Shown: in pieces, positions 1 to 6,667 of the stretch
Position numbering within the stretch: position 1 is the first letter of the stretch
How the letters are laid out: the number at the start of each line of letters is the position of its first letter
Origin: Dehalococcoidales bacterium
Lineage (GTDB): Bacteria; Chloroflexota; Dehalococcoidia; Dehalococcoidales; UBA5760
Length of the DNA stretch: 13,699 nt
Direction: 5' to 3'
Assembly (NCBI GenBank): GCA_016931015.1
Contig: JAFGFP010000137.1
Location: 1-13,699, forward strand
Made by a program: the position numbers and the translations under genes
The notes under the pieces: model-generated
Seen by the model: the letters and a program-made list of their open reading frames with translations, nothing else
Told to the model about the DNA's origin: nothing
Database searches by the model: none

Positions 1-99
1 GACTTCGACTGGCTGGATATCGGCGAGGAGTCGGCCAGCGCCGCCATCCACACCGGTAAGGGGCTTATCGGCTACGGCTTCCACGTTAAGACTGGCTGA
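1..99 (+). CDS. 3' end of an unidentified protein-coding gene
   Basis: Frame 1 is open from the window edge to a TGA at 97-99 and gives a 32-residue C-terminus that ends in GYGFHVKTG. The codon choice looks like that of the neighbouring genes, which supports a real coding end rather than chance. I do not recognise the family from this short tail. It lies on the same strand as the polyketide operon, but about 110 bases separate it from the next possible start and about 210 from the reductase gene, so membership of the same transcript is uncertain. No clear terminator follows it. Confidence 0.55.
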   Translation, partial: DFDWLDIGEESASAAIHTGKGLIGYGFHVKTG

Positions 100-208
100 C
101 CGCTGGCCTAGGCAGGCGGGCATCGGAGCCTTTACCTATCCCAGGGATAAAGGATACGGGAGAGGTATCTGTACCAGGGGTTGGGGCGAAGACTAGCCGG
201 GGGAGATA

Positions 209-352
209 ATGCTTCCGCAGAGGATTACCTATCTCGATTTGAATACGGGCAAGGCTGAGAGTCAGGAGATACCCGAGGAAGCGACACCGGAGAGATTGGG
301 GTTAGGCGAATGCAGGTCTGCGTTGTCGGTGCCGGTGCCATCGGCGCTTTAG
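209..352 (+). pseudogene. truncated aldehyde:ferredoxin oxidoreductase-like N-terminus
   Basis: A 47-codon reading frame starts at ATG 209 behind a GGGGGAG (199-205). Its first 30 or so residues (ITYLDLNTGKAESQEIPEE, then TPERLGLG) resemble the start of tungsten aldehyde:ferredoxin oxidoreductases, which typically read LRVDLTTGK...PEE...FLGGRGL. The similarity stops near residue 33. The frame then runs into the reductase gene in another reading frame and ends at a TAG at 350-352. I read it as the remnant of a deleted gene whose ribosome site survives. It could instead be a short leader peptide coupled to the reductase at 310, or a chance match. The family call is from memory of the motif only. 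Confidence 0.4.
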
Positions 353-1314
353 TTAGCGGCTATCTGAGTAAGGCCGGGGTCGAGGTCACCCTGGTGGGCC
401 GGGATAGGGACATCGCCGCCATCGGGGCCGGGGGCCTGGTTATAGGTGGGGTAAGAGGTGAGATGACCGTGCCGGTCAGGGTAAATAGTAAACTGGAAGA
501 GGGTGCTGAGCTGGTCGTTCTGGCGGTTAAGACGCAGGACATGGCGGTCACCCTGAGCGAGAATGCCGGGGCTCTTAAGGAGAGCCAGGTGCTTACGGTG
601 CAGAACGGTGTCCGAGCCGGGGAGCTGCTTACGGAGTTCGTGCCGCCGGAGAGGATGGTGAGCAGTATCGTCATGTTCGGGGCTACCTACCTTGAGCCGG
701 GCCGGGTTACCCATAACTTCGAGGGGGACTGGATAATCGGCCGGCCCGACGGTTCCCGCGACCGGGGAATTACCGAGATAGGCGATACCCTGGGTAAGGC
801 CTTTAACGTCCATGTTACCGAGAGCATAAGGGGCATGAAGTGGTTAAAGCTCTTTCTCAATATGAATAACTGCCTTCCCGCCCTGGTGGGGAAGAGCATG
901 CAGGAGACCTTTGCGAGTCTTAGCATGTGCCGTATCGCCATGCGCCTCTGGCGCGAGGCGCTTGAGGTAACCGGCCGGGCCGGGATAGAGCCGGCCTCGC
1001 TCCCCGACTTTCCGGTGGCCAGGCTTCGAAAGCTAGCGGGGATGCCCCTCGATGAGGCGAGTAAGATTTACGGCGGTATCATGACCGGTCTCAGTAAGGA
1101 GCCCCTCTACGGCTCCATCCTGCAGAGCATCAAGCGGGGCCGCCCCTCCGAGATTGATTACCTTAACGGGGAGATAGTCCGTCTCGGGGATGAGGTGGGA
1201 GAGCCCGCCGGGCTCAATAAGCGGGTGGTTGAGATGGTGCACGAAGTAGAAAAAAATGGTGAGTTTCTCTCCATGGAGAGGGTTCAAGATAGACTCGGGG
1301 GTAATGATGACTGA
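310..1314 (+). CDS. ApbA/PanE-family 2-dehydropantoate 2-reductase-like protein
   Basis: A 334-residue NAD(P)H-dependent reductase of the ketopantoate reductase family; the family reduces 2-dehydropantoate to pantoate or acts on related 2-oxo acids. The N-terminus has the Rossmann motif GAGAIG (residues 7-12). VLAVKTQD (70-77) and VQNG (97-100) are typical family blocks. KWLKLFLNMNN (177-187) should carry the catalytic Lys, and GRPSEIDYLNGEIVRLG (277-293) holds the conserved Ser, Glu and Asn. Length is slightly above the usual 290-320. The gene ends in an 8-base overlap with the next one, so it seems to open the polyketide operon. Its job there is unknown: it could supply pantoate for the 4'-phosphopantetheine of CoA and the carrier protein, or reduce a pathway intermediate. 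Many paralogues of this family do not make pantoate, so panE is not assigned. Confidence 0.85.
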   Translation: MQVCVVGAGAIGALVSGYLSKAGVEVTLVGRDRDIAAIGAGGLVIGGVRGEMTVPVRVNSKLEEGAELVVLAVKTQDMAVTLSENAGALKESQVLTVQNGVRAGELLTEFVPPERMVSSIVMFGATYLEPGRVTHNFEGDWIIGRPDGSRDRGITEIGDTLGKAFNVHVTESIRGMKWLKLFLNMNNCLPALVGKSMQETFASLSMCRIAMRLWREALEVTGRAGIEPASLPDFPVARLRKLAGMPLDEASKIYGGIMTGLSKEPLYGSILQSIKRGRPSEIDYLNGEIVRLGDEVGEPAGLNKRVVEMVHEVEKNGEFLSMERVQDRLGGNDD

Positions 1315-1924
1315 AGAAAGAACGGTAGACAGTAAGCCCAGAAAGAACTTTCACGATGTCCCGCTCCTGGTTACGGTAACCAAGGTCAGGGAGGAGTGCT
1401 ATCGAGGCTATAAAGTGGGGGATACCTTTATCTTCGATGACTTTACCAAGACCCCCGCCGGTTTCTGTCAGGGGGCGGCTACCGTGCTCTTCCCCTGCCT
1501 CTACGCTTTAACCTTCGGGGCCGAGTTCCAGTTCGAGGATAACCCCCGCTCCATCCACACCTTCTGCCCCGACGGCGGTAAGGTGGAGTTTCTGACCCAG
1601 GTGATGACCAAGTCCGGGGAGATAGAGATGGGGGTCAAGCGGGAGCACCACGGACCCAGCCCGAAGAAGATGATTATCAGCGTGGAGGAGGTAACCGGCC
1701 ACTGCTCCTATGAGTATAAGGTGGGCGACGAGATTGAGGTGATCGGCCTTAAGACCCCCGAGGGCTTCTGCGGGGCTGCCTATAACGCCATCTTCCCGGT
1801 GCTCTTCGCCCTGAACATGGGGGCCAAGTTCAACTTCTCCGAGGACGTAAACTGTAACTCGCGGGTTACCTGCCCCGATGGCGCCAAGCTGAGATTCAAG
1901 GTGAGAAGGGTGGTGGAGCCATGA
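1307..1924 (+). CDS. tandem TIGR04076-like repeat protein
   Basis: A 205-residue protein built of two copies of a domain of about 90 residues resembling the TIGR04076 family, whose function I do not know. Repeat 1 spans about 20-100 and repeat 2 about 122-202. Each has the order Cys-x(4)-KVGD, P-x-GFC, a hydrophobic stretch, GA-x-F and CPDG. C31, C54 and C87 match C133, C155 and C189, so three cysteines are kept per repeat, which suggests metal binding or redox chemistry (inference). I chose ATG 1307 because GGGGG at 1297-1301 sits five bases upstream. ATG 1304 is too close to it, and the longer frame from 1256 would run deep into the preceding gene. The start overlaps the reductase stop, and the stop overlaps the ketosynthase start as ATGA. 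Stand-alone members have one copy, so the doubling is notable. Confidence 0.8.
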   Translation: MTEERTVDSKPRKNFHDVPLLVTVTKVREECYRGYKVGDTFIFDDFTKTPAGFCQGAATVLFPCLYALTFGAEFQFEDNPRSIHTFCPDGGKVEFLTQVMTKSGEIEMGVKREHHGPSPKKMIISVEEVTGHCSYEYKVGDEIEVIGLKTPEGFCGAAYNAIFPVLFALNMGAKFNFSEDVNCNSRVTCPDGAKLRFKVRRVVEP

Positions 1925-3183
1925 ACCGTCGCGTAGTGGTTACCGGCCTGGGGGTTATCTCGCCTAACGGGATTGGGAAAGAGGCCTTCTGGGAGAACGC
2001 CACCCACGGTAAGTCCGGGGTAAGGCGGATGCTCGATTTCGATGTCTCCCAGTTCCGTTCTCAGATTGCGGCTCAGGTAGCGGACTTCGACCCGGTTGCC
2101 CTGGGCCTGACCCGGGAGGAAGCCGAGCGGATGGACCGCTACGTGCAGTTCGCCGTGGTCGCCGCCGGCCAAGCCGTGAGTGATGCCCGGCTCCTTATGG
2201 AGCGGGAGGACGAGTGGCGGGTCGGGGTCTGCCTGGCCAACGCTATCTGCGGCACGCGCTACATGGACGAGGAGTTCCTGCGGGTAACCAACGGGGGCCG
2301 GGAGCCCATCGACCCCAGGAAGGCAAGGCCCCACCTCTATGATGCCGCCATGTTTAATACCCCCTCGATAGAGATAGCGGCGCGCTTCGGCTTTAGGGGG
2401 CTCTGCACCACCGTCTCCACCGGCTGTACTGCGGGTAGCGACGCCCTGGGGCTTGCCTACGAAGTTATTCAGGGCGGCGATGCCGATGTTATGATTTCCG
2501 GGGCCTCCGAGGCCCCGCTGTGCCCGATTACCTTTGCCTCTTTCGACGTGCTCAACGTCATCTCGGCCCGGAACGACCAGCCGGAGAGGGCGTCACGGCC
2601 CTTCGATAAAGAGCGGGACGGCTTCATCCTCTCCGAGGGCTGCGGTATCCTGGTGCTGGAGGAGCTGGGTCACGCCTTGAGCCGTCGGGCCAATATCTAC
2701 TGTGAGATTACCGGCTTCGATAGCTGCTGTAACGCCTACCACATGACCGACCTGCCCGCCGATGGCGACAGCATGGTGCCCTGTATCGTCTCGGCGCTCG
2801 ACGCCGCGCACCTCAGGCCGGAGGAGATAGACTATATCAACGCCCACGGCAGCTCGACCAAGCAGAACGACGTCTTTGAAACCAACGCCTATAAGAAGGT
2901 CTTCGCTAAGGGTGTCTACGACGTCCCGATAAGCTCCCTTAAGTCGATGATTGGCCATCCCCTGGCGGCGGCTAACAGTATTGAGCTGGTGGCCAGCGCC
3001 CTCACCTTCGAGAGAGACGCCTTGCCGCCGACGATAAACCAGGAGGTGCCCGACCCGGAATGCGACCTGGACTACGTGCCCAATAAGGCCCGGGAGAAGA
3101 GGGTTAACCACATCCTCAAGACTAGCAGCGGTTTCTCCGGGGTTCACTCCGCGATGATACTGAGCCGGTGGAGCCCGAATTGA
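1921..3183 (+). CDS. type II polyketide ketosynthase alpha subunit (KS-alpha)
   Basis: A 420-residue beta-ketoacyl synthase of the FabF/KS-alpha fold, which condenses malonyl-ACP units onto a growing chain by decarboxylative Claisen chemistry. All catalytic residues are present: Cys169 in VSTGCTAG, His309 in NAHGSSTKQND, and Lys341 and His346 in KSMIGHPLAAANS. The spacing is the same as E. coli FabF with a six-residue offset. The STGC context is that of aromatic polyketide KS-alpha subunits rather than the TAC context of fatty-acid FabF. Length is normal. The start ATG overlaps the previous stop as ATGA, with GGTGGAG just upstream. The paired KS-like gene overlaps its 3' end and a carrier protein follows, so together they form the minimal synthase. 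A fatty-acid role is possible but less likely given the cyclases downstream. Confidence 0.92.
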   Translation: MNRRVVVTGLGVISPNGIGKEAFWENATHGKSGVRRMLDFDVSQFRSQIAAQVADFDPVALGLTREEAERMDRYVQFAVVAAGQAVSDARLLMEREDEWRVGVCLANAICGTRYMDEEFLRVTNGGREPIDPRKARPHLYDAAMFNTPSIEIAARFGFRGLCTTVSTGCTAGSDALGLAYEVIQGGDADVMISGASEAPLCPITFASFDVLNVISARNDQPERASRPFDKERDGFILSEGCGILVLEELGHALSRRANIYCEITGFDSCCNAYHMTDLPADGDSMVPCIVSALDAAHLRPEEIDYINAHGSSTKQNDVFETNAYKKVFAKGVYDVPISSLKSMIGHPLAAANSIELVASALTFERDALPPTINQEVPDPECDLDYVPNKAREKRVNHILKTSSGFSGVHSAMILSRWSPN

Positions 3184-4391
3184 AGAAGATAGCGGTTAGC
3201 GGGATAGGCATAGTCGCTCCGGCCGGGACTGATAAAGAAGATTTCTGGCGGAACGTGGCCAGCGGCCGGTCGTTCGTCTCTCCGATTACCCACTTCGACG
3301 CCTCGGCCTATCCCTCGCAGATAGCCGGCCAGGTTGGGAAGCTCGACCTGGGTAACCTCTCCCCCCGCCTCCTTAAGAAGCTGGACCGGTTCTCGGTGCT
3401 GGCGCTGGTGGCCACCGGAAACACCCTGCGGGACGCCGGTATCGAGGTAACTAAGGAGGACCCCTACAGTATTGGTATCTTTCTTGGTAACGCCCTGGGC
3501 GGCTGGCTCTATGCTGAGACCGAGCTCCGTGATTTGTATGTCGAGGGGAGGGCCGGGGTCAGCCCCTACATGGCCAGCGCCTGGTTTCCCGCCGCTCCTC
3601 AGGGACAGGTGTCCATCCACTACGGTATCAAGGGCTACAGTAAGACGGTGGTCTCCGATAAAGCGAGCTCCCTGATGGCCGTCGGGCACGCCGCTAAGGT
3701 AATCGGTAACCACAATCTGAAATTTGCTCTGGCGGGAGGCACCGAGGCCCCGGTTACCCCCTATGCCCTCCTCTGCTGCAGCACCGAGGGCTCGCTCTCC
3801 CGGGGGCCCTACCGCCCCTTCGATAAGGCGCGGGACGGCTTCGTGGTCGGCGAGGGGGCGGCGGTGGTGGTCTTAGAGGACGTAGACTCGGCCCGGGCGC
3901 GGGGAGCCCATATCCACGGCTTGGTGACCGGCTTTGCCACCTTTTGCGATGCCACCGACCGGATAATGCCCGACCCGGAGGGAAAGGGTCTGGCTCGGGC
4001 CATTGGCGGTGCCCTGGCCGGGGCCGGCTATCAGCCCGATGACATCGATTATATCAGCGCCGACGGGATTGCCACCAGGCTCGGTGATTCGAGCGAGACC
4101 AGGGCCATAAAAGACGTCTTCGGCACTAACGGCCATAAAATCCCGGTGAGCGCCCCCAAGTCCATGTTCGGGCACCTGCTGGGCGCTTCGGGGGCGGTCG
4201 ACCTGGTGACTACTCTCTTAGCCATGCAGCACGGGGTTATCCCGCCGACCATTAACCACGAGACGCCGGATGATGAGTGCGACCTTGATTACGTGTTTAA
4301 TAAGAGCCGGGAGCACCGGATAGATAAGGCGCTCGTTATCTCGCGCGGGCGGGGTGGGGTGAACACTGTCCTCACGGTAGAAAGGAGCTAG
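3168..4391 (+). CDS. KS-beta / chain-length-factor-like subunit lacking catalytic Cys
   Basis: A 407-residue KS-fold protein that aligns with the preceding ketosynthase along its length, including the shared C-terminal block PPTIN...CDLDYV-x-NK. The active-site Cys is replaced: VVSDKASSLMAVG (161-173) aligns with VSTGCTAGSDALG and puts Lys165 at the Cys. The first His is Asp299 (SADG instead of NAHG). Lys331 and His336 in KSMFGHLLGAS remain. This is the pattern of a KS-beta/chain length factor, which pairs with KS-alpha and sets chain length. Classical factors carry Gln at the Cys position, so Lys is unusual. The start used is GTG 3168, overlapping KS-alpha by 16 bases. A TTG at 3180, overlapping the stop as TTGA, is an alternative; the first conserved residues follow both. 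Confidence 0.88.
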   Translation: MEPELKKIAVSGIGIVAPAGTDKEDFWRNVASGRSFVSPITHFDASAYPSQIAGQVGKLDLGNLSPRLLKKLDRFSVLALVATGNTLRDAGIEVTKEDPYSIGIFLGNALGGWLYAETELRDLYVEGRAGVSPYMASAWFPAAPQGQVSIHYGIKGYSKTVVSDKASSLMAVGHAAKVIGNHNLKFALAGGTEAPVTPYALLCCSTEGSLSRGPYRPFDKARDGFVVGEGAAVVVLEDVDSARARGAHIHGLVTGFATFCDATDRIMPDPEGKGLARAIGGALAGAGYQPDDIDYISADGIATRLGDSSETRAIKDVFGTNGHKIPVSAPKSMFGHLLGASGAVDLVTTLLAMQHGVIPPTINHETPDDECDLDYVFNKSREHRIDKALVISRGRGGVNTVLTVERS

Positions 4392-4396
4392 CTGTT

Positions 4397-4636
4397 ATGG
4401 ACGAGGTGGCTGAGAAAGTAAGGAATATCCTGGTAGAGTCTCTCACCCTGGAACCGGAAGAGGTTACTCTGGAGTCGAACCTGAGAACCGACCTTGAGAT
4501 GGACTCTACGGAGGTGGTGGAGCTGGTGGTGGCTCTGGAACAGGATTTCGATATTAAGATTAGCGACGGCGAGATTACCAACCGCCAGAGCGTCGGCGAG
4601 GTTGTTAAGATTGTCAGGGGTAAGCTGGCCAAATGA
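4397..4636 (+). CDS. acyl carrier protein
   Basis: A 79-residue acidic acyl carrier protein. The phosphopantetheine attachment site is Ser37 in DLEMDSTEVVEL, the standard Asp-Ser motif at the start of helix II, and the length fits a discrete carrier protein. A strong AAAGGAG at 4381-4387, inside the end of the KS-beta gene, lies nine bases before the ATG. Its stop overlaps the cyclase start as ATGA. Position directly after KS-alpha and KS-beta makes it the polyketide carrier that holds the chain during extension and cyclisation. Activation needs a phosphopantetheinyl transferase, which is not in this window. Use in fatty-acid synthesis cannot be excluded from the sequence alone. Confidence 0.93.
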   Translation: MDEVAEKVRNILVESLTLEPEEVTLESNLRTDLEMDSTEVVELVVALEQDFDIKISDGEITNRQSVGEVVKIVRGKLAK

Positions 4637-5448
4637 AGATTGTCGACCTGAGTTTGCCCATTGATGAGAGCGCCCCCGAGCCCCACCCGATAGCGGTTAA
4701 AAAGTGGCGGCACCGGGGGGGCGGCGACCGCTTCGGCTGGCGCTGGGCCAAGTCCGGCGGCCTTAAGGGCCGGCTGAAGCACCTGAGCGGCCGGGAGCGC
4801 ATCACTCACGAATCCTTCCCGGACGGTCTCTTTCTGTCTCTGGAGTGGGTTACCGCCACCGGGCACGTCGGGACGCACATCGATGCCCCCTATCACTTCG
4901 GGCCGCTCTCCGAAAGAAAAGAGGCCAGGAAGGTGGCGGATATCCCCCTCGAGTGGTGCTTCGGGGACGGCGTGGTGCTCGATGTCTCCCACCGTAGGCC
5001 CGCCGAGTTCATCACTAAGGATGATATCGATAAGGCGCTTAGCGAGATTAAGTACGAGATAAAGCCCGGTGACATCGTGCTTTTGCGCACCGGCACCGAT
5101 AAGCTCTGGGGGACGAAGCAGTACTTCTTCATGTTCCCCGGTCTGGGGCGCGAGGCGACCGGCTACATCCTGGACTTCGGGGTTAAGGTTATCGGCATCG
5201 ATACCTTCAGCCTCGACCGGCCGCTCAAGGCCATGGTCACCGATTACCTGAGAACGAGAGATAATGGCTACCTCTGGCCCGCCCACTTCTACGGTCGGGA
5301 GAAGGAGTACTGCCACGTGGAGCGGCTGACTAATCTGGATAAGATCCCCCCCTACGGCTTTAAGGTGGCCTGCTTCCCGATAAAAGTAAAAGGGGTCGGC
5401 GCCAGCTGGGTCAGGGCGGTGGCTTTCATCGACGAAAAAGGAGGTTAG
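4633..5448 (+). CDS. PF04199 cyclase / kynurenine-formamidase-fold metal hydrolase
   Basis: A 271-residue protein of the cyclase family PF04199, which includes kynurenine formamidases, isatin hydrolases and Streptomyces polyketide cyclases. The family signature HVGTHIDAPYHF (78-89) is complete, with His78, His82, Asp84 and His88 as likely metal ligands. VIGIDTFSLD (187-196) and HVERLTNLDKIPP (228-240) are further typical blocks. Length is usual. Translation is coupled to the carrier protein gene by a four-base ATGA overlap. Lying between the carrier protein and an aromatase/cyclase, it probably closes a ring or lactone, or hydrolyses the product from its thioester or amide. The family alone would not separate these roles; context favours cyclisation. 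Confidence 0.85.
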   Translation: MKIVDLSLPIDESAPEPHPIAVKKWRHRGGGDRFGWRWAKSGGLKGRLKHLSGRERITHESFPDGLFLSLEWVTATGHVGTHIDAPYHFGPLSERKEARKVADIPLEWCFGDGVVLDVSHRRPAEFITKDDIDKALSEIKYEIKPGDIVLLRTGTDKLWGTKQYFFMFPGLGREATGYILDFGVKVIGIDTFSLDRPLKAMVTDYLRTRDNGYLWPAHFYGREKEYCHVERLTNLDKIPPYGFKVACFPIKVKGVGASWVRAVAFIDEKGG

Positions 5449-5451
5449 AAC

Positions 5452-5892
5452 ATGGGACACACGGTAAACTCAATCTTAATCAACGCACCTTACGAGCTGA
5501 TTTTCGACATCTCCAACGACATCCCGCGCTGGACGGAGCTCTTCGGCGGCGAGTACACCGAGGCTAAGATAGTGAGGCGAGAGGGGAACCGGCTCACCTT
5601 TCAGCTCACCGATAACGACGGTAACTCCTGGCAGTCCTTCCGCCTGCTCTTTAAGGACGAGCACTTTACCTACGCACAGAAGCTGGAGCCGACCTTCCCC
5701 TTCAAGTGGATGAAGATTATCTGGCTCTACACCCCGACCCCCCAGGGGATTCTCATGACCTGGATTCAGGACTTCACCATGGACGATAAGGCCAAGTTTA
5801 ACGACGAGCAGGTCGAGGGGTTCATTAACAAGCACTCCCAGGATAACCTGAAGATATTCAAGGAAGTAATCGAGAAAGAGGCCGCGAAGTAA
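5452..5892 (+). CDS. SRPBCC-fold polyketide aromatase/cyclase (TcmN/WhiE type)
   Basis: A 146-residue single-domain START/SRPBCC protein. Its sequence order follows the aromatase/cyclases of type II polyketide pathways: the opening strand HTVNSILINAPYEL, then ISNDIPRWTELF (20-31), EYTEAKI (34-40), the FPFKWMKIIWLY stretch (82-93) and TWIQDF (103-108). Trp27 and Tyr35 match pocket residues of TcmN by a memory-based alignment. The arginines proposed as catalytic in TcmN look shifted or changed (Lys77 near one of them), so the mechanism is uncertain. This family folds and dehydrates the poly-beta-ketone on the carrier protein to form the first aromatic ring. AAAGGAGG at 5437-5444 lies seven bases from the ATG. 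It is the strongest single argument that the operon makes an aromatic compound. Confidence 0.87.
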   Translation: MGHTVNSILINAPYELIFDISNDIPRWTELFGGEYTEAKIVRREGNRLTFQLTDNDGNSWQSFRLLFKDEHFTYAQKLEPTFPFKWMKIIWLYTPTPQGILMTWIQDFTMDDKAKFNDEQVEGFINKHSQDNLKIFKEVIEKEAAK

Positions 5893-5893
5893 G

Positions 5894-6667
5894 ATGGAGA
5901 CCCTGAAAGGTAAAACGGCAGTAGTTACCGGCGCCAGCCGGGGTATTGGGCGGGCTATCGGGGCGGCCCTGGCCCGGGAGGGCATGAACCTGGTGATCGG
6001 CGCCCGCGGTAAAGAGGCGCTCGAAGCGACCGCTCAGGAGCTTTCTCAGCAGCATCAGGTGAAGGTCGTTCCCGTCCCCTGCGACGTCACCAAACAGGCC
6101 GACCTGGAGAACCTGGCTGATACCGCCCTTAAGGAGATGAAGAAGGTCGACGCCCTGATTAACAGTGCCGGGGTGAGCAGCCAGAGCCCCTTCCAGGACC
6201 AGCCCCTGGAGGATATCGAGCGGCTGATGTACACCAACTACTTCGGGGCGGTGATGCTCACCAGGCTGCTGATTAACCACTTCATTGAGAACCGGGAAGG
6301 CGCCATTATCAACATCGTCTCCGGCTCGGCCCTGGTCGACCCGCCGCCGCGAGGCTTTATCGTCTATTCCTCGCTCAAGCGGGCCCTGAGGGCCTTCGGT
6401 AAGGGCCTCTTCTGGGAGCTACGCGACTACGGCATCAAGGTAAGCTCGATACTGCCCGGGGTCGCCGACACGGCGCTGACCTCGGGGCTCAACGAAATCT
6501 CGGTGGACAAGTCACGCCTGATATCGGCTGCGGTGGTTGAGGACGCCGTCAGGTTCGCCCTCAGCGTGCCGGCTAACGTCTGCCCGCTGGAAATCTCGGT
6601 TATCAACCAGCGCACCCCGTGGACGAGGCCGGTCATCCCGTACAAACAGGACCACCCGGAAGAATGA
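5894..6667 (+). CDS. SDR-family ketoreductase (FabG-like)
   Basis: A 257-residue classical short-chain dehydrogenase/reductase. It shows the cofactor motif TGASRGIG (12-19), CDVT (63-66), NSAG (90-93), Ser143 or Ser145, and the catalytic pair Tyr158 and Lys162 in YSSLK, followed by SSILPGVADT. Arg16 and Arg39 near the cofactor loops hint at NADPH. The start ATG is one base after the preceding stop. The ribosome site is weak (AAGAG well upstream), so expression probably relies on coupling. In a type II polyketide setting such a protein reduces one ketone of the chain, steering cyclisation, or a later ring ketone. The C-terminal 30 residues diverge from FabG and end in a charged tail. Confidence 0.88.
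   Translation: METLKGKTAVVTGASRGIGRAIGAALAREGMNLVIGARGKEALEATAQELSQQHQVKVVPVPCDVTKQADLENLADTALKEMKKVDALINSAGVSSQSPFQDQPLEDIERLMYTNYFGAVMLTRLLINHFIENREGAIINIVSGSALVDPPPRGFIVYSSLKRALRAFGKGLFWELRDYGIKVSSILPGVADTALTSGLNEISVDKSRLISAAVVEDAVRFALSVPANVCPLEISVINQRTPWTRPVIPYKQDHPEE

Noticed and set aside
129..153. Inverted repeat CCTT...TATCC-GGATA...AAGG after the first gene end
   Set aside because: The stem has a four-base bulge and no T-run, so I do not call a terminator.
4372..5460. 362-codon minus-strand frame opposite the carrier protein and cyclase genes
   Set aside because: The + strand carries clear ACP and PF04199 signatures; the minus frame has no motif and covers both genes.
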